The notes beneath the pieces are model-generated. The model did not search any database and was not told the DNA's origin. It was given only the letters and a program-made list of their open reading frames with translations. From Oehlia diaphana (taxonomy: Eukaryota > Glomeromycota > Glomeromycetes > Glomerales > Glomeraceae): 13,918 bases of DNA. The DNA lies in assembly GCA_003833135.1 (NCBI GenBank), contig QZLH01002339.1, positions 1-13,918 on the forward strand. Reading direction: 5' to 3'. Below are positions 1 through 7,902 of this stretch, in pieces; position 1 is the stretch's first letter; each line of letters starts with the position of its first letter. Both the position numbers and the translations under genes were made by a program.

Positions 1-393
1 AGCCGATATAAAGTAATAGGGTAGTAATTTAACGGTTAACAAATAAAAACGTTACTACCGTTCAACCATATGGTCACGTGAAAATCACATGCAAGTAGTA
101 CTAAAGTCGTGATTTCACGAATTTCTGTAAAGTAATCCTTTTATTGAAAAACTACATTGTTTGCAAACTAATTCTGATAAAAAAATGTATAATTTATGTT
201 TTTTTTTAATTTTCTTTTTTTTTTTGTTTTTTCCTCAAAAAATTCTCAATAAAAATATGGATTTGTTATCATAATTTATAAAATTAATCTGCCGATATGA
301 ATTATGAAATGTTGATTGATATCAGATAATGCAGTACGAGATTAAAATCATCTCTTTTTTCAGTTTTTTACTTTTTACCTTTTATTTCTTAAA

Positions 394-2713
394 ATGGTAC
401 AAAGTTTGAAAAAATATATTATCTCAACAAATAAAAAAAGTGGCACTACAAATAAATTATGCTATTGTAGAGCATGTTATAATAAACTTGGTGAAGATCA
501 TCCAGATTTAAAAACAATAGCAGATAAAACTGATAGAATTTTAAAACATTTTAAAAGCTGTCAGAATTTTCAAGATTCGTATAGTCAACAAGAAAAGGAT
601 GAAGTTTTTAAATCTAAAGAAGAATCACATTTAGGTAAAAGAATAAGTAAGTAATTTCTTATTTTATATACAATAGATGATTATTAAATTGTTATTTTAA
701 ACATAATTTAACACTATTTTTTAATAGGAGCGAATGATTCTTTACTTTCTGATCCATTTGATCAGCCTTCACAACTTCTAATACGAAGAGATTCAATTTC
801 TTCACGCTCTTCCTTAACTTCTTTATCTTCTCAATAGTCAATTAATGGGCCTATGGATTCATTTATTGCGCGATCTCTTTCCAGCTCAGATAAAAAAAAA
901 TTTCATTTGCATTTATTAAAAATTACTATTTCATGTGATTTTCCATTATCTTGGGTAAACAATCCAGAGGTTATTAAACTGTTTAAATTTCTCAATCCAC
1001 AGATAAAGTTACCAGATAGAAAAACCTTATCAACTGAAATTTTAAGTGATGTTGTTATTGTTACCGATAGTGTACCTGCTTACAATGCAGCAAGGTAAGA
1101 AATCGTTATTATTAATTATTAATTATTTAATTCATATTTATTAATTAATTAACTATTATTGTAAATTTATAATAGAAAAAGACTCTGAATACAACATCGC
1201 AATACTGTTTTTTTACCTTGTTTTGCGCACCAAATTAATTTGTACGTTGGAAATATTTTTAAAGTTTCGCCTGAACTTAAATCTACATCACAACAAGCTT
1301 TAAAAATAGCAGTTTATTTTAAAAATGCAAATAACAAATATTTTATTGGTAATCTTCGAAAGATACAAATGGAAATATATGGAAAATGTATTTAACCATC
1401 AGTTCCTGGAGATACAAGATGGAATAGTTATTTTAATTGTTGTAAAAGTTTAAATGCTACTAAAAATGCTTTACGGGTAAATATTAATTTATTGTTATAA
1501 TCTATTATTGTAAATTTTTGTATTATATTTATTTAATAATTATTTATTATTTTAGTCTTTAGCTACAAAATTTGAACCTCCAACTTCTTCAACTAGGAGA
1601 TGACCAACAGATCCATTAACTATTTCACGTGATGTTTATGATATAGTTATGAATGATTCTTTTTGGGAATTATTAACAAAGTTAGAACAAATTCTAATTC
1701 TTTATTATCATATTCTTAATATTTTACAAGGAGATAAAGCAAGATTATATGAAGTTTTACATGGATTTGCTTATCTTTATCAATTTTGGCAAAAATATCC
1801 AGATAATAATATTGCCAATAAAGTTTTAAAAAGATTACAAAAAAGATGGGAACAATGGGAACAACCTCTTCTCATTCCATCCAGCTTATAAAGCAAATTA
1901 TTTTACAGAACCATCAAAATCACAAATTGGTTATTTACATTTAGGCAAATGGCTGGTTTATTATTACAAAGCTTGGACCGGAAATGAACCTAAAACTATT
2001 CTTACAGAATTTGATGATTTTTCGCAAGGAATTGAATATCCTTTTAATGATGAATCTGTTACCCACTTTGGAAATGATATTCATAAATATTGGTGTTGGG
2101 TTCGAAGTGCATATCCAGAAATTGGAACTATTGGAGCGCGTTTATTTGGAATTTGTGTTAATGCCGCCTCAGTAGAAAGATTATGGAGCAACATGGGATT
2201 TCTTCACACAAAAAACAGAAATCGATTAAAGGTAATAAAAGATTTTAAATTTATAATTTTGTTATAATTAAAAATTAATTATTTTATTTTGTGCAGTTTT
2301 CTAGAGTATTAGATATGGCAAAATTACGAGCTAGTATTACCTATAATCGACGTAAAGAAGAATCAAATTCAACTATGGCTCACATTAATGTTGAATCAAA
2401 TGAATTAGAATTACTAAATACAAATTTAGATGAACATAATAAAGATCCTAATGATGGTGAAAATGTATTAGATATAGAGACTGATATAGTAGGCGAAAGT
2501 GATGATGAAAGTGATTCTGATGATAATGTTGAAGAATCACAAATTCAAGATCAATTAGATCAATGGTTAAAAATACTTCAAGAAAATAATGAAAATAAAA
2601 ATCCTTTAAATATAGATCTTGATATTGAAAGTATTGATCATCCAGCAGAAAATAGTAATGCAAAATGGGATTTAAAAATTATGTTTAAAGATAATTTGCA
2701 TTGTCCTTTCTAA
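394..2713 (+). pseudogene. hAT transposase pseudogene: BED zinc finger, truncated DUF659-like core, C-terminal dimerisation domain
   Basis: Proposed exons are 394-646, 728-1094, 1176-1476, 1556-2231 and 2297-2713, joined by introns of 81, 81, 79 and 65 nt. An intact enzyme would cut and paste hAT elements in the nucleus. Exon 1 encodes a BED-type zinc finger: C25-x2-C28, then H52-x3-C56. Exon 2 carries the FHLHLLK...LPDRKTLS segment and runs straight into VTDSVPAYNAAR, apparently missing most of the catalytic core. Exon 3 has the FLPCFAHQ and PGDTRWNSY motifs. Exon 4 has RLYEVLHGF, RWEQWEQP and the hAT signature NAASVERLWSNMGF, which continues across the last intron into FSRVLDMAKLRASI. Exon 5 ends in an acidic, Ser/Asp-rich tail. 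The copy is dead: in-frame stops at 835-837 (TAG), 1186-1188 (TGA), 1393-1395 (TAA) and 1601-1603 (TGA), plus a frame change at about 1864-1880. All splice sites still look usable, so decay is moderate. AATAAA follows at 2716-2721. Confidence 0.88.
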
Positions 2714-2767
2714 CGAATAAATAAAATAAAACAAATAAAATTTTAATCATGTGATTTATATATTTTT

Positions 2768-2919
2768 GTACTAATACTAAAAAAAAATTTAGTACATTGT
2801 ACTAGTACTTAGTACAGCCAATCAAAATTGAATGGCGTCACATGTACTATGTACTAATTTTTAAAATTTGAGAAGTACAGTACCGTACTAGTACTGTACT
2901 AGTACAATTCCCAACCCTG
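2768..2919. repeat. Right terminal and subterminal region of the hAT element, GTAC-rich
   Basis: Thirteen GTAC words lie between 2768 and 2905, starting at 2768, 2792, 2799, 2805, 2812, 2844, 2851, 2875, 2880, 2885, 2891, 2896 and 2902. Several are spaced 5-7 bp apart, and GTACTAGTAC palindromes occur. The block abuts the terminal repeat ending at 2919. In hAT elements, clustered short subterminal words are transposase-binding sites, so these are the likely sites for this family (inference). The word is palindromic, so orientation cannot be assigned. Confidence 0.75.
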
Positions 2920-2955
2920 CATATGAGTATTGTTTCATTGGGCCGATAGTCAAGT

Positions 2956-2988
2956 TTGACGGTTATCTGTTATTAGATAATCCGTCAA
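2956..2988. repeat. Long-stem hairpin just outside the hAT right end
   Basis: TTGACGG (2956-2962) and TTATCT (2963-2968) pair with AGATAA (2975-2980) and CCGTCAA (2982-2988). This gives a 13-bp stem with one bulged T at 2981 and a 6-nt loop. It begins 36 bp beyond the hAT terminus, so it belongs to the insertion-site DNA or an older repeat. No T-run follows, so there is no case for a factor-independent terminator, and none is expected in a eukaryote. Function unknown. Confidence 0.55.
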
Positions 2989-3096
2989 GTTATCCAGCCA
3001 ATCCACTGCAAGACATTGTCTTTTTATTTTCTATCCAAATATATCAATAATTGCATGTTTTACGTGTTCTTCACAGTAAAACTTAAACCTGATTTT

Positions 3097-3329
3097 TCAT
3101 ATCACAGTGTCTGTATATTTTGAGTTAGCCGAAAAAATTCTTAACTCCTTCATACAATTTTCAGGTCCAGAAATACCGTTCACAAAAGAGTCAAGGTCTT
3201 CTTTGAAGAATGCCATTCTGGTTCGTCTGTATCATTTGCGGACAAAGTGGTTTTATTTATCTGAGGTAATAAAGCGAAGATACTTTCTTCATCATTTGTA
3301 TTAGAAGCAGAAATAAATGCAGAATTGTC
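3097..3329 (-). pseudogene. Possible broken coding fragment, unidentified
   Basis: Two overlapping minus-strand frames read like protein. From 3329 down to 3180 a frame without an initial ATG gives about 49 residues with acidic, polar composition (for example NTNDEESIFALLPQINK). A second frame, ATG at 3216 to the stop at 3097, gives 39 residues including FKEDLDSFVNGISGPENC, and would continue the first if a frameshift lay near 3195-3216. Past the stop the second frame continues for about 20 more codons. Further upstream on the minus strand (about 3400-3570) are short peptide-like patches broken by stops. I do not recognise a family. The evidence is only composition and frame continuity in A+T-rich DNA, so this may be chance. 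Confidence 0.2.
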
Positions 3330-3836
3330 TCAATCTATTAAGAAATAACGATCAAAGTTTATGTCTAAAATAAAGAATGCAACTTGATTAATATATGATG
3401 TCTAAAGTATATACTTTGAGATTTTGAATTTTTGATTTTTCTTTGGTACAACTTTCTTGCCAGCCTCTGAGCTATTATAACTTTACTACTGCGCTTGAAC
3501 CAAATCAGTTTTTATTCAGGCTATCTTGAACTGATGATAATTGAACAGATGCATGTATTTAAAGCTCCGTGTTACTGTAAAAAATAAATTATACCTTTTA
3601 TATATTGTTAATTTTGATAATAAATTACTTAAAACGGTATAACTATACACTTGATTTAGAAACTATATAGAGTAGTTTGTATGGAAGGAAACGCTATGAC
3701 GACCAAAATATGGTATAAGTAAGCGAGGCGCGAGTAGAAAGATACAAAAAGCCAGCCATGAGCAACTTTTTGGATAATGTTATGCGGCATATAGTTACGG
3801 AACGATTTCCAGACATCCATTTTTCCGACGTAACCT

Positions 3837-3862
3837 AAATCCCGAATGGACATATTCCCGAA
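3837..3862 (-). repeat. Left arm of an inverted pair of CGGGAAAATGTC-type repeats
   Basis: This 26-bp stretch reads AAATCCCGAATGGACAT then ATTCCCGAA. It matches the reverse complement of 4720-4745 at 23 of 26 positions. A further degenerate unit (GACATCCATTTTTCCGACG) lies just to the left, at about 3812-3830, so this arm is also a short array. Together with the right array it brackets about 0.9 kb and may mark the ends of a non-autonomous element. Confidence 0.55.
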
Positions 3863-3910
3863 ATCAAATTACGAAAAATGATTCACAAAATACTTTATAA
3901 TAAATAAATT

Positions 3911-3924
3911 ATATATATATATAT
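3911..3924. repeat. AT dinucleotide microsatellite
   Basis: An uninterrupted run of alternating A and T, about seven dinucleotides, lies between the left CGGGA-type arm and the foldback repeat. A similar run lies at 11055-11069. Such tracts are common in this base composition. Confidence 0.7.
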
Positions 3925-3957
3925 AAAGTTGTATAAATCACTAAAATATATTTCGTA

Positions 3958-4113
3958 ATGGTTGAAAGTGATCTAAATAACCCTAAAAATGGTAAGTTTG
4001 GTATACTTAATTAATGAATATTTGATCACTTTTAGGGTCATTTAGACCACTTTTAACCATCAACTAAGATAGTTGATGGTAACATTTGACCACTTTTAGG
4101 TCATTTAGACCGC
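3958..4113. repeat. Foldback repeat with an internal perfect hairpin and an extra direct copy
   Basis: The left arm 3958-3991 pairs with the right arm 4027-4060 at 30 of 34 positions; all four mismatches are transitions. The arms share TCTAAAT, ACCCTAAAA and ATGGTT blocks. ACCATCAACT (4056-4065) and AGTTGATGGT (4071-4080) then form a perfect 10-bp stem with a 5-nt loop. After it, 4085-4113 repeats 4021-4050 directly, around the words CACTTTTAGG and TCATTTAGACC. No protein is encoded. The arrangement fits a small foldback/MITE-like element or its nested remains. Confidence 0.65.
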
Positions 4114-4149
4114 TAAATTATAATTCCGGCCGAAATTAAGCGGCGAGAA

Positions 4150-4162
4150 TCACCTGCGGTGA
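4150..4162. repeat. Small G+C-rich hairpin
   Basis: TCACC-TGC-GGTGA is a perfect 5-bp stem with a 3-nt loop. It lies in one of the few G+C-rich patches of the intergenic DNA (about 4125-4165). The patch has no recognisable tRNA or other RNA-gene structure. It probably belongs to the same nested repeat as the flanking foldback sequences. Confidence 0.4.
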
Positions 4163-4200
4163 GATTTAGCAATGCCATATTTAATTTTATGTTCAATTAA

Positions 4201-4250
4201 TATATAAATTAAAGTAATTTTACTTTAAGGAAAGTAATTTAATTTATATA
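4201..4250. repeat. A+T-rich inverted repeat
   Basis: TATATAAATTAAA (4201-4213) recurs inverted at 4238-4250 without mismatch. Within the spacer, AAAGTAATTTTACTTT (4211-4226) is itself a perfect 16-bp palindrome. The structure lies between the two CGGGA-type arrays. Simple A+T sequence makes chance more likely than usual, but 13 of 13 bases with an internal palindrome deserves recording. Confidence 0.45.
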
Positions 4251-4644
4251 AAAATAATAAAAAATAAATTAATTAATTTAAAAAAGTATTAAAGGCTAAA
4301 AAAAATCGAATTACTGCACCACAATAAAAGATTCAATTTTTTAATTCGATTTTCGATTAATCGATTGAGATTTGATTCCATTCTCTACTCAGATTGGCTA
4401 CTATCCATGATCCGACAGCTGCGCAATTCAAAATTATTTATACAGATTAAACATAACGGTTACACATGAATTTTTTAACAATTACTTTCTAAATAAAAGA
4501 TTATTTATTTTGTATATCTATTTATAAAGCATTTGTAGAGTATAGTTATTTATCATAAACCAATATTTAATTTTAATAAAACTAATTTTAAAATTTATCA
4601 TTGTTAAGTATATACCCAACCAAAGTTACATTTTCATAAATTGA

Positions 4645-4750
4645 ATTCGGGAAAATGTCATGTCAGGATTTTGTCTTTCGGGTTATTTATCATCGGGATA
4701 ATGTCATGTCGGGAAAAGATTCGGAAAAATGTCCATTCGAGATTTTGTTC
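4645..4750 (+). repeat. Degenerate tandem array of a TCGGGAAAATGTCATG-type unit
   Basis: About seven imperfect units of 12-17 bp run head to tail. They begin TTCGGGAAAATGTCATG, then TCAGGATTTTGTCT, TTCGGGTTATTTATCA, TCGGGATAATGTCATG, TCGGGAAAAGAT, TCGGAAAAATGTCCAT and TCGAGATTTTG. The last two units are the inverted partner of 3837-3862. The G+C content stands out from the flanks. Likely terminal or subterminal repeats of a DNA transposon derivative; the superfamily is not identified. Confidence 0.6.
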
Positions 4751-4796
4751 GATAACGTAAAAATATACGTAAAGCTATTAATGAATTACCGGGTCT

Positions 4797-4840
4797 CTTG
4801 TTTCATATAGCAAACTGCTTGATAATTGTCAAGAAACAAG
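4797..4840. repeat. Imperfect hairpin beside the CGGGA-type array
   Basis: CTTGTTTC (4797-4804) recurs inverted as GAAACAAG (4833-4840). The spacer contains an imperfect palindrome, TTGATAATTGTCAA. It begins 47 bp to the right of the tandem array. It encodes nothing that I can see. Confidence 0.35.
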
Positions 4841-6670
4841 TTTTGAAAACGTATTGGTATCTTGTAAAATTATATCATAAAACTCAAGAAAAAGAGTAAG
4901 GCAAAATTTATTATGTGAAAAAAAGAGTAAACATTTCATTCGCGTCGGATTCCGCTTCATTTTATAGTTTTTGCGTAATTAAAAAAAAAATTATTTTGCA
5001 ATTTTTTCAATATTGGTAAAAAAAAAAGAATAAGCTAAAAAAATTATATATCAATATTGTAAAAAAAGTTCGATCATGACTTAGATAGCATCGGCAATTT
5101 AATTAATATTTCATTTTTTATTTTTCTTGCATCTAGGCTGTTTTTCGCTATAGTTAAAAGTATATAAATTCATTTTATGAGATATCACCTTTATTTTGAG
5201 AAACAATTATTTTAATTAGAAACGAATGTCTCATTTATACTAACTATTTTAGAAGGTCGAATACTAACATCATAAACCGAAATTATCTGTAATTTACTAC
5301 GGTTTATATTGTTGAATGTTATCTATCTAGCTATGAATGAGTAATTTCATTGTTATTTAACTGAAATCAAATTTGAAAATGGATGCTTTATAATCCATAG
5401 TCCATAACTAATTTTGTAACCTCATTTATCAAGTCCTGCAGATCGGCTGAAAAATGAGATCAAAAAACATTATATATCAAGAAAAATCAACAAAAAAAAA
5501 AAATAATTCAAACACTTTATTCCTATCATATCAAAGAATTCTTTATTAAATTTAAATTTCGTGCTATGGATTTCACTAGTTGAATTGCATTGTCAATTAA
5601 TGCTCTTACAATCAAAAAACTTTTTTTTTCCGTTTATCATGGCAAGATTTATCAAATATACTTATCGAATATTGATATAGTCCCACTTCATCAAGTAAAT
5701 TATTTTATTCCATATACATCCGGAGCTAATGCTACTAGAACGTTTGGCTTAATGGACGATGAGATTATGAAATGATATATTTATGGAACGGGATGTAGAA
5801 GTAGGTAGTTTTGTTAATACACCAACGTCAATATGTCAATATGTTTTATTTTTATTTTTTTTTATTTATTATCTGATAATAAAATTAATTTGGTAATATT
5901 ATAATTTAATTAACGATATATTGAAAAGTAAAACTAATACTACTGATCCTGCCTCATAAAAGTACCGATAATACTTTGATTAAGACCAAGAGAACTACTG
6001 GGTGATGTACTACTCTGTATGCAGTGCTATAGCGTAATAGATTTTCCGTAATATTCTTATTTATTTGTAGTCTTATTAAATTGTCCAATTAAAATTATCT
6101 AATTAGGAGTTTCACCGCTAAGTAGAAAACCAACATTAGAATTAAGTTATATGAAAATCATGGTATTTCTTTTTAACAAATGGTTTGAGAAGATGTCTTT
6201 GTGCAAGACAATCATTTATACATTTTCCTAGTTCCAATAAAATTTTATTATTTTTAAAAAGATATCAAATCTATTATAATTTATTTTAAAATAACAAAGC
6301 TGAGAAAATTAAGTTGAGAAAGGTGTTACATTCACACATACATTTCATTACATAAATTCTACGCTAATTATAACACAATCAATTTAATGAGAAACTTTTA
6401 ATAGATTTTTTAGAATAACGTTTGGACGAAAGTTATTTAGAGACCCTGATTCAAATTGTTTCGATTATTCATTTTAATTGTAAATATCATAGAGTATTAT
6501 GTACAATTTTTTTTTGCTTGTATCAAAAACACCTTATTTTGGAAAATCAAGGAGTGTGGAGAATAACATCAAACAAATGTTTCAAGAATTTATATCTTAA
6601 GGTTTGCTAAAAAGTTTTTATTTTTAAAATTCCTAAATACTCTCCGGTATTGTTGTATTTTCAAATGATA
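4841..6670. other. Intergenic stretch without a supported gene
   Basis: About 1.8 kb of A+T-rich DNA with poly-A/T runs. The open frames at 5590-5775 and 6422-6610 (both plus strand) start at TTG, lack introns that would extend them, and resemble no family I know. A short minus-strand patch at 5940-6026 reads like a Ser-rich peptide but is only 29 codons long. One tidy hairpin occurs around 5271-5306, where ATAAACCG pairs with CGGTTTAT and AAATTA pairs with TAATTT inside it. I see no tRNA or rRNA. Confidence 0.5.
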
Positions 6671-6671
6671 T

Positions 6672-6792
6672 ATCCAAGTTTGGATTTGATATATGCTACT
6701 ATTATATAGTGTAGCATGCATGTCTGATGTCAGACGTTCATGATGCTATGCAGAAAAAAAAAATTTTTAAAAAGAAAAAATTTTTTTTTTTG
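6672..6792. repeat. Cluster of consecutive hairpins, possible small repeat element
   Basis: Several stems follow each other. ATCCAA-GT-TTGGAT lies at about 6672-6685. ATGCTAC (6693-6699) pairs with GTAGCAT (6711-6717). GTCTGA (6722-6727) and TCAGAC (6730-6735) are separated by 2 nt. GCA plus a long A-run followed by T5, A5, a second A-run, a long T-run and GC (about 6750-6792) can fold back on itself. No reading frame accompanies them. The block lies 280-400 bp upstream of the membrane-protein start, too far for the core promoter. It may be a nested MITE remnant. Confidence 0.45.
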
Positions 6793-6951
6793 CTTCGCCT
6801 TCAAGATTATCGATGATAAACGAGGAATTAAAACAATTTTGGTAATTATTGATCTAAAAAAAAAAGCTTCCGTTCGTTCTAAATGAAATCTAAATTGGGT
6901 TTATCTATGTCTCTAGAGTCTAGACGTGTAAAAGTTTTCAAACATTTGAAA

Positions 6952-6959
6952 TATAAATA
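6952..6959 (+). promoter_or_regulatory. Possible TATA box of the PalI/SUR7-like gene
   Basis: TATAAATA lies 111 bp before the ATG at 7070. That leaves room for a leader of about 80 nt if transcription starts some 30 bp downstream. The A+T-rich background makes TATA-like words frequent, so the call rests on position only. The kelch gene has a similarly placed TATAAA. Confidence 0.35.
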
Positions 6960-7069
6960 CAACCAATATTTCCGTGAATTTACTGAAAGTGAAAAATAGT
7001 TTCTATTCTTTGGAATACATTTTTAAACACTTTTAAAAACTAATCTATATCTATCGCGAAATAATAAAA

Positions 7070-7790
7070 ATGGTCTCTGCTAAAACCATAAACATTTTAG
7101 CGGCCTTTTTTTCTCTAGGCTCGTTTATCTTTCTCTTACTAGTGAACTTGGGTACAACTGTTATTCAATCAATTTACATTTTGAAATATGAAATTAATAA
7201 TATAACAACACAATTGGGATTATACGGTTCTTGCGTACATGATAACATTAACGAAAATTTTAAATTACAAGATCTTGAAAAATTGTTTACTTGTACAAAA
7301 GGTGGTCTCATTAGCGATTTTGGACATTCCGGTACAAGATTCCTGGGGGCTATGCATCCAATTGGTAAATATATTTAATGTAATATAAGTTTCTTAAAAA
7401 AGATTATTATTAATGAATATATATTATTTTTTAGCCTTAATAGTATCATTGGTATTGGTTATTATTGGCATTGTTTCAATTTGTAATCCTTCTGAAGATG
7501 GTTGTATTCAAAGAGTTTTTGCAATCATTTCGATAATTGGATCTATCATCGTTCTTTTAGCGATTATAGGTGATATTCTCATTTTTAAAGATGATAATAG
7601 TCAAAAAGAACAGTTTGAACAAAATGTTAATAAAGCTACTGGTGGAGTGATAAGTCCTAATAAAAATTTTGGACCAGGATTTGGCCTTGCAATTGCAGCT
7701 TTGATATTCATGTTGATATCCATTTGTTTAGCCTGCAGAAGTCGAAATATAACTGTTAAAGTAAAACAAAAGGGTTGTTGTTTTTGTTAA
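7070..7790 (+). CDS. Four-pass membrane protein, PalI/SUR7-like
   Basis: Exons 7070-7364 and 7435-7790 flank a 70-nt phase-1 intron (GTAAAT...TTTAG) and give 216 residues. Predicted membrane segments are about 8-30, 99-115, 126-149 and 178-199. The first outer loop contains QLGLYGSC (48-55), like the aromatic-Gly-Cys motif in the first loop of fungal PalI/SUR7 proteins, with a second cysteine at C75 that could pair with C55. The short link between segments 2 and 3 has C115 and C122. The second outer loop (150-177) is hydrophilic, and the tail is basic and ends CCFC. Known relatives organise plasma-membrane domains or take part in ambient pH sensing, so a plasma-membrane or cortical role is likely, but the substrate or partner cannot be read from sequence. 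The ATG follows an A-rich leader, and AATAAA lies 107 nt after the stop. A claudin-like fold is the main alternative. Confidence 0.78.
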
Positions 7791-7896
7791 TTTTCAGATT
7801 GTAAATTTTGTTTTTTCTTTTTTTATTATTTTTAAAAATGTTCATATTTGTTATATAGTTATTTAAATATTCAGAATATTTGTATAATAATTATTA

Positions 7897-7902
7897 AATA
7901 AA
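7897..7902 (+). promoter_or_regulatory. Polyadenylation signal of the membrane-protein gene
   Basis: AATAAA lies 107 nt downstream of the TAA at 7788-7790, after T-rich 3' untranslated sequence. Both position and word fit a eukaryotic poly(A) signal, although A+T richness makes AATAAA common here. Confidence 0.45.

Larger units (their letters stand above)
1..2919 (+). mobile_element. hAT-superfamily DNA transposon, decayed; left end not resolved
   Basis: The right boundary is clear. The plus strand ends CAATTCCCAACCCTG at 2905-2919, the reverse complement of CAGGGTTGGGAATTG, which is a hAT-style terminal repeat. The next 8 bases, CATATGAG (2920-2927), would be one copy of the target duplication. 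Inside lies a five-exon hAT transposase pseudogene. No matching CAGGGTTGGG terminus or CATATGAG copy occurs upstream, so the left end is either truncated or lies before base 1. The word AAATCACATG at 82-91 recurs inverted at 2748-2757, 162 bp from the right end. That weakly suggests the left subterminal region is present and the true left end lies about 80 bp outside the window, although the GTAC words that fill the right end are almost absent on the left. The superfamily is well supported; the left boundary is not. Confidence 0.8.

Noticed and set aside
2448..2663. 71-codon minus-strand frame rich in His, Phe and Tyr
   Set aside because: It is antisense to the acidic, Asp/Glu/Asn-rich last exon of the transposase, and its composition is the mirror of that exon.
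3107..3304. 65-codon plus-strand frame
   Set aside because: Starts at GTG and overlaps the more protein-like minus-strand fragment. No family resemblance.
3656..3853. 65-codon minus-strand frame with a hydrophobic middle
   Set aside because: Its N-terminal codons lie in the CGGGA-type repeat, there is no recognisable domain, and no extending exon. Most likely chance.
4125..4165. G+C-rich patch considered as a tRNA or other small RNA gene
   Set aside because: No cloverleaf, no B-box-like GGTTCRANYCC, and only a 5-bp hairpin.
5590..5775. 61-codon plus-strand frame
   Set aside because: Starts at TTG; its sequence (LSNIDIVPLHQVNYF and so on) looks somewhat protein-like, but there is no domain, no splice extension and no neighbour to support it.
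5940..6026. Ser-rich 29-codon minus-strand patch
   Set aside because: Too short, bounded by stops on both sides, no start codon near the beginning.
6422..6610. 62-codon plus-strand frame
   Set aside because: Starts at TTG and has no family resemblance or splice context.
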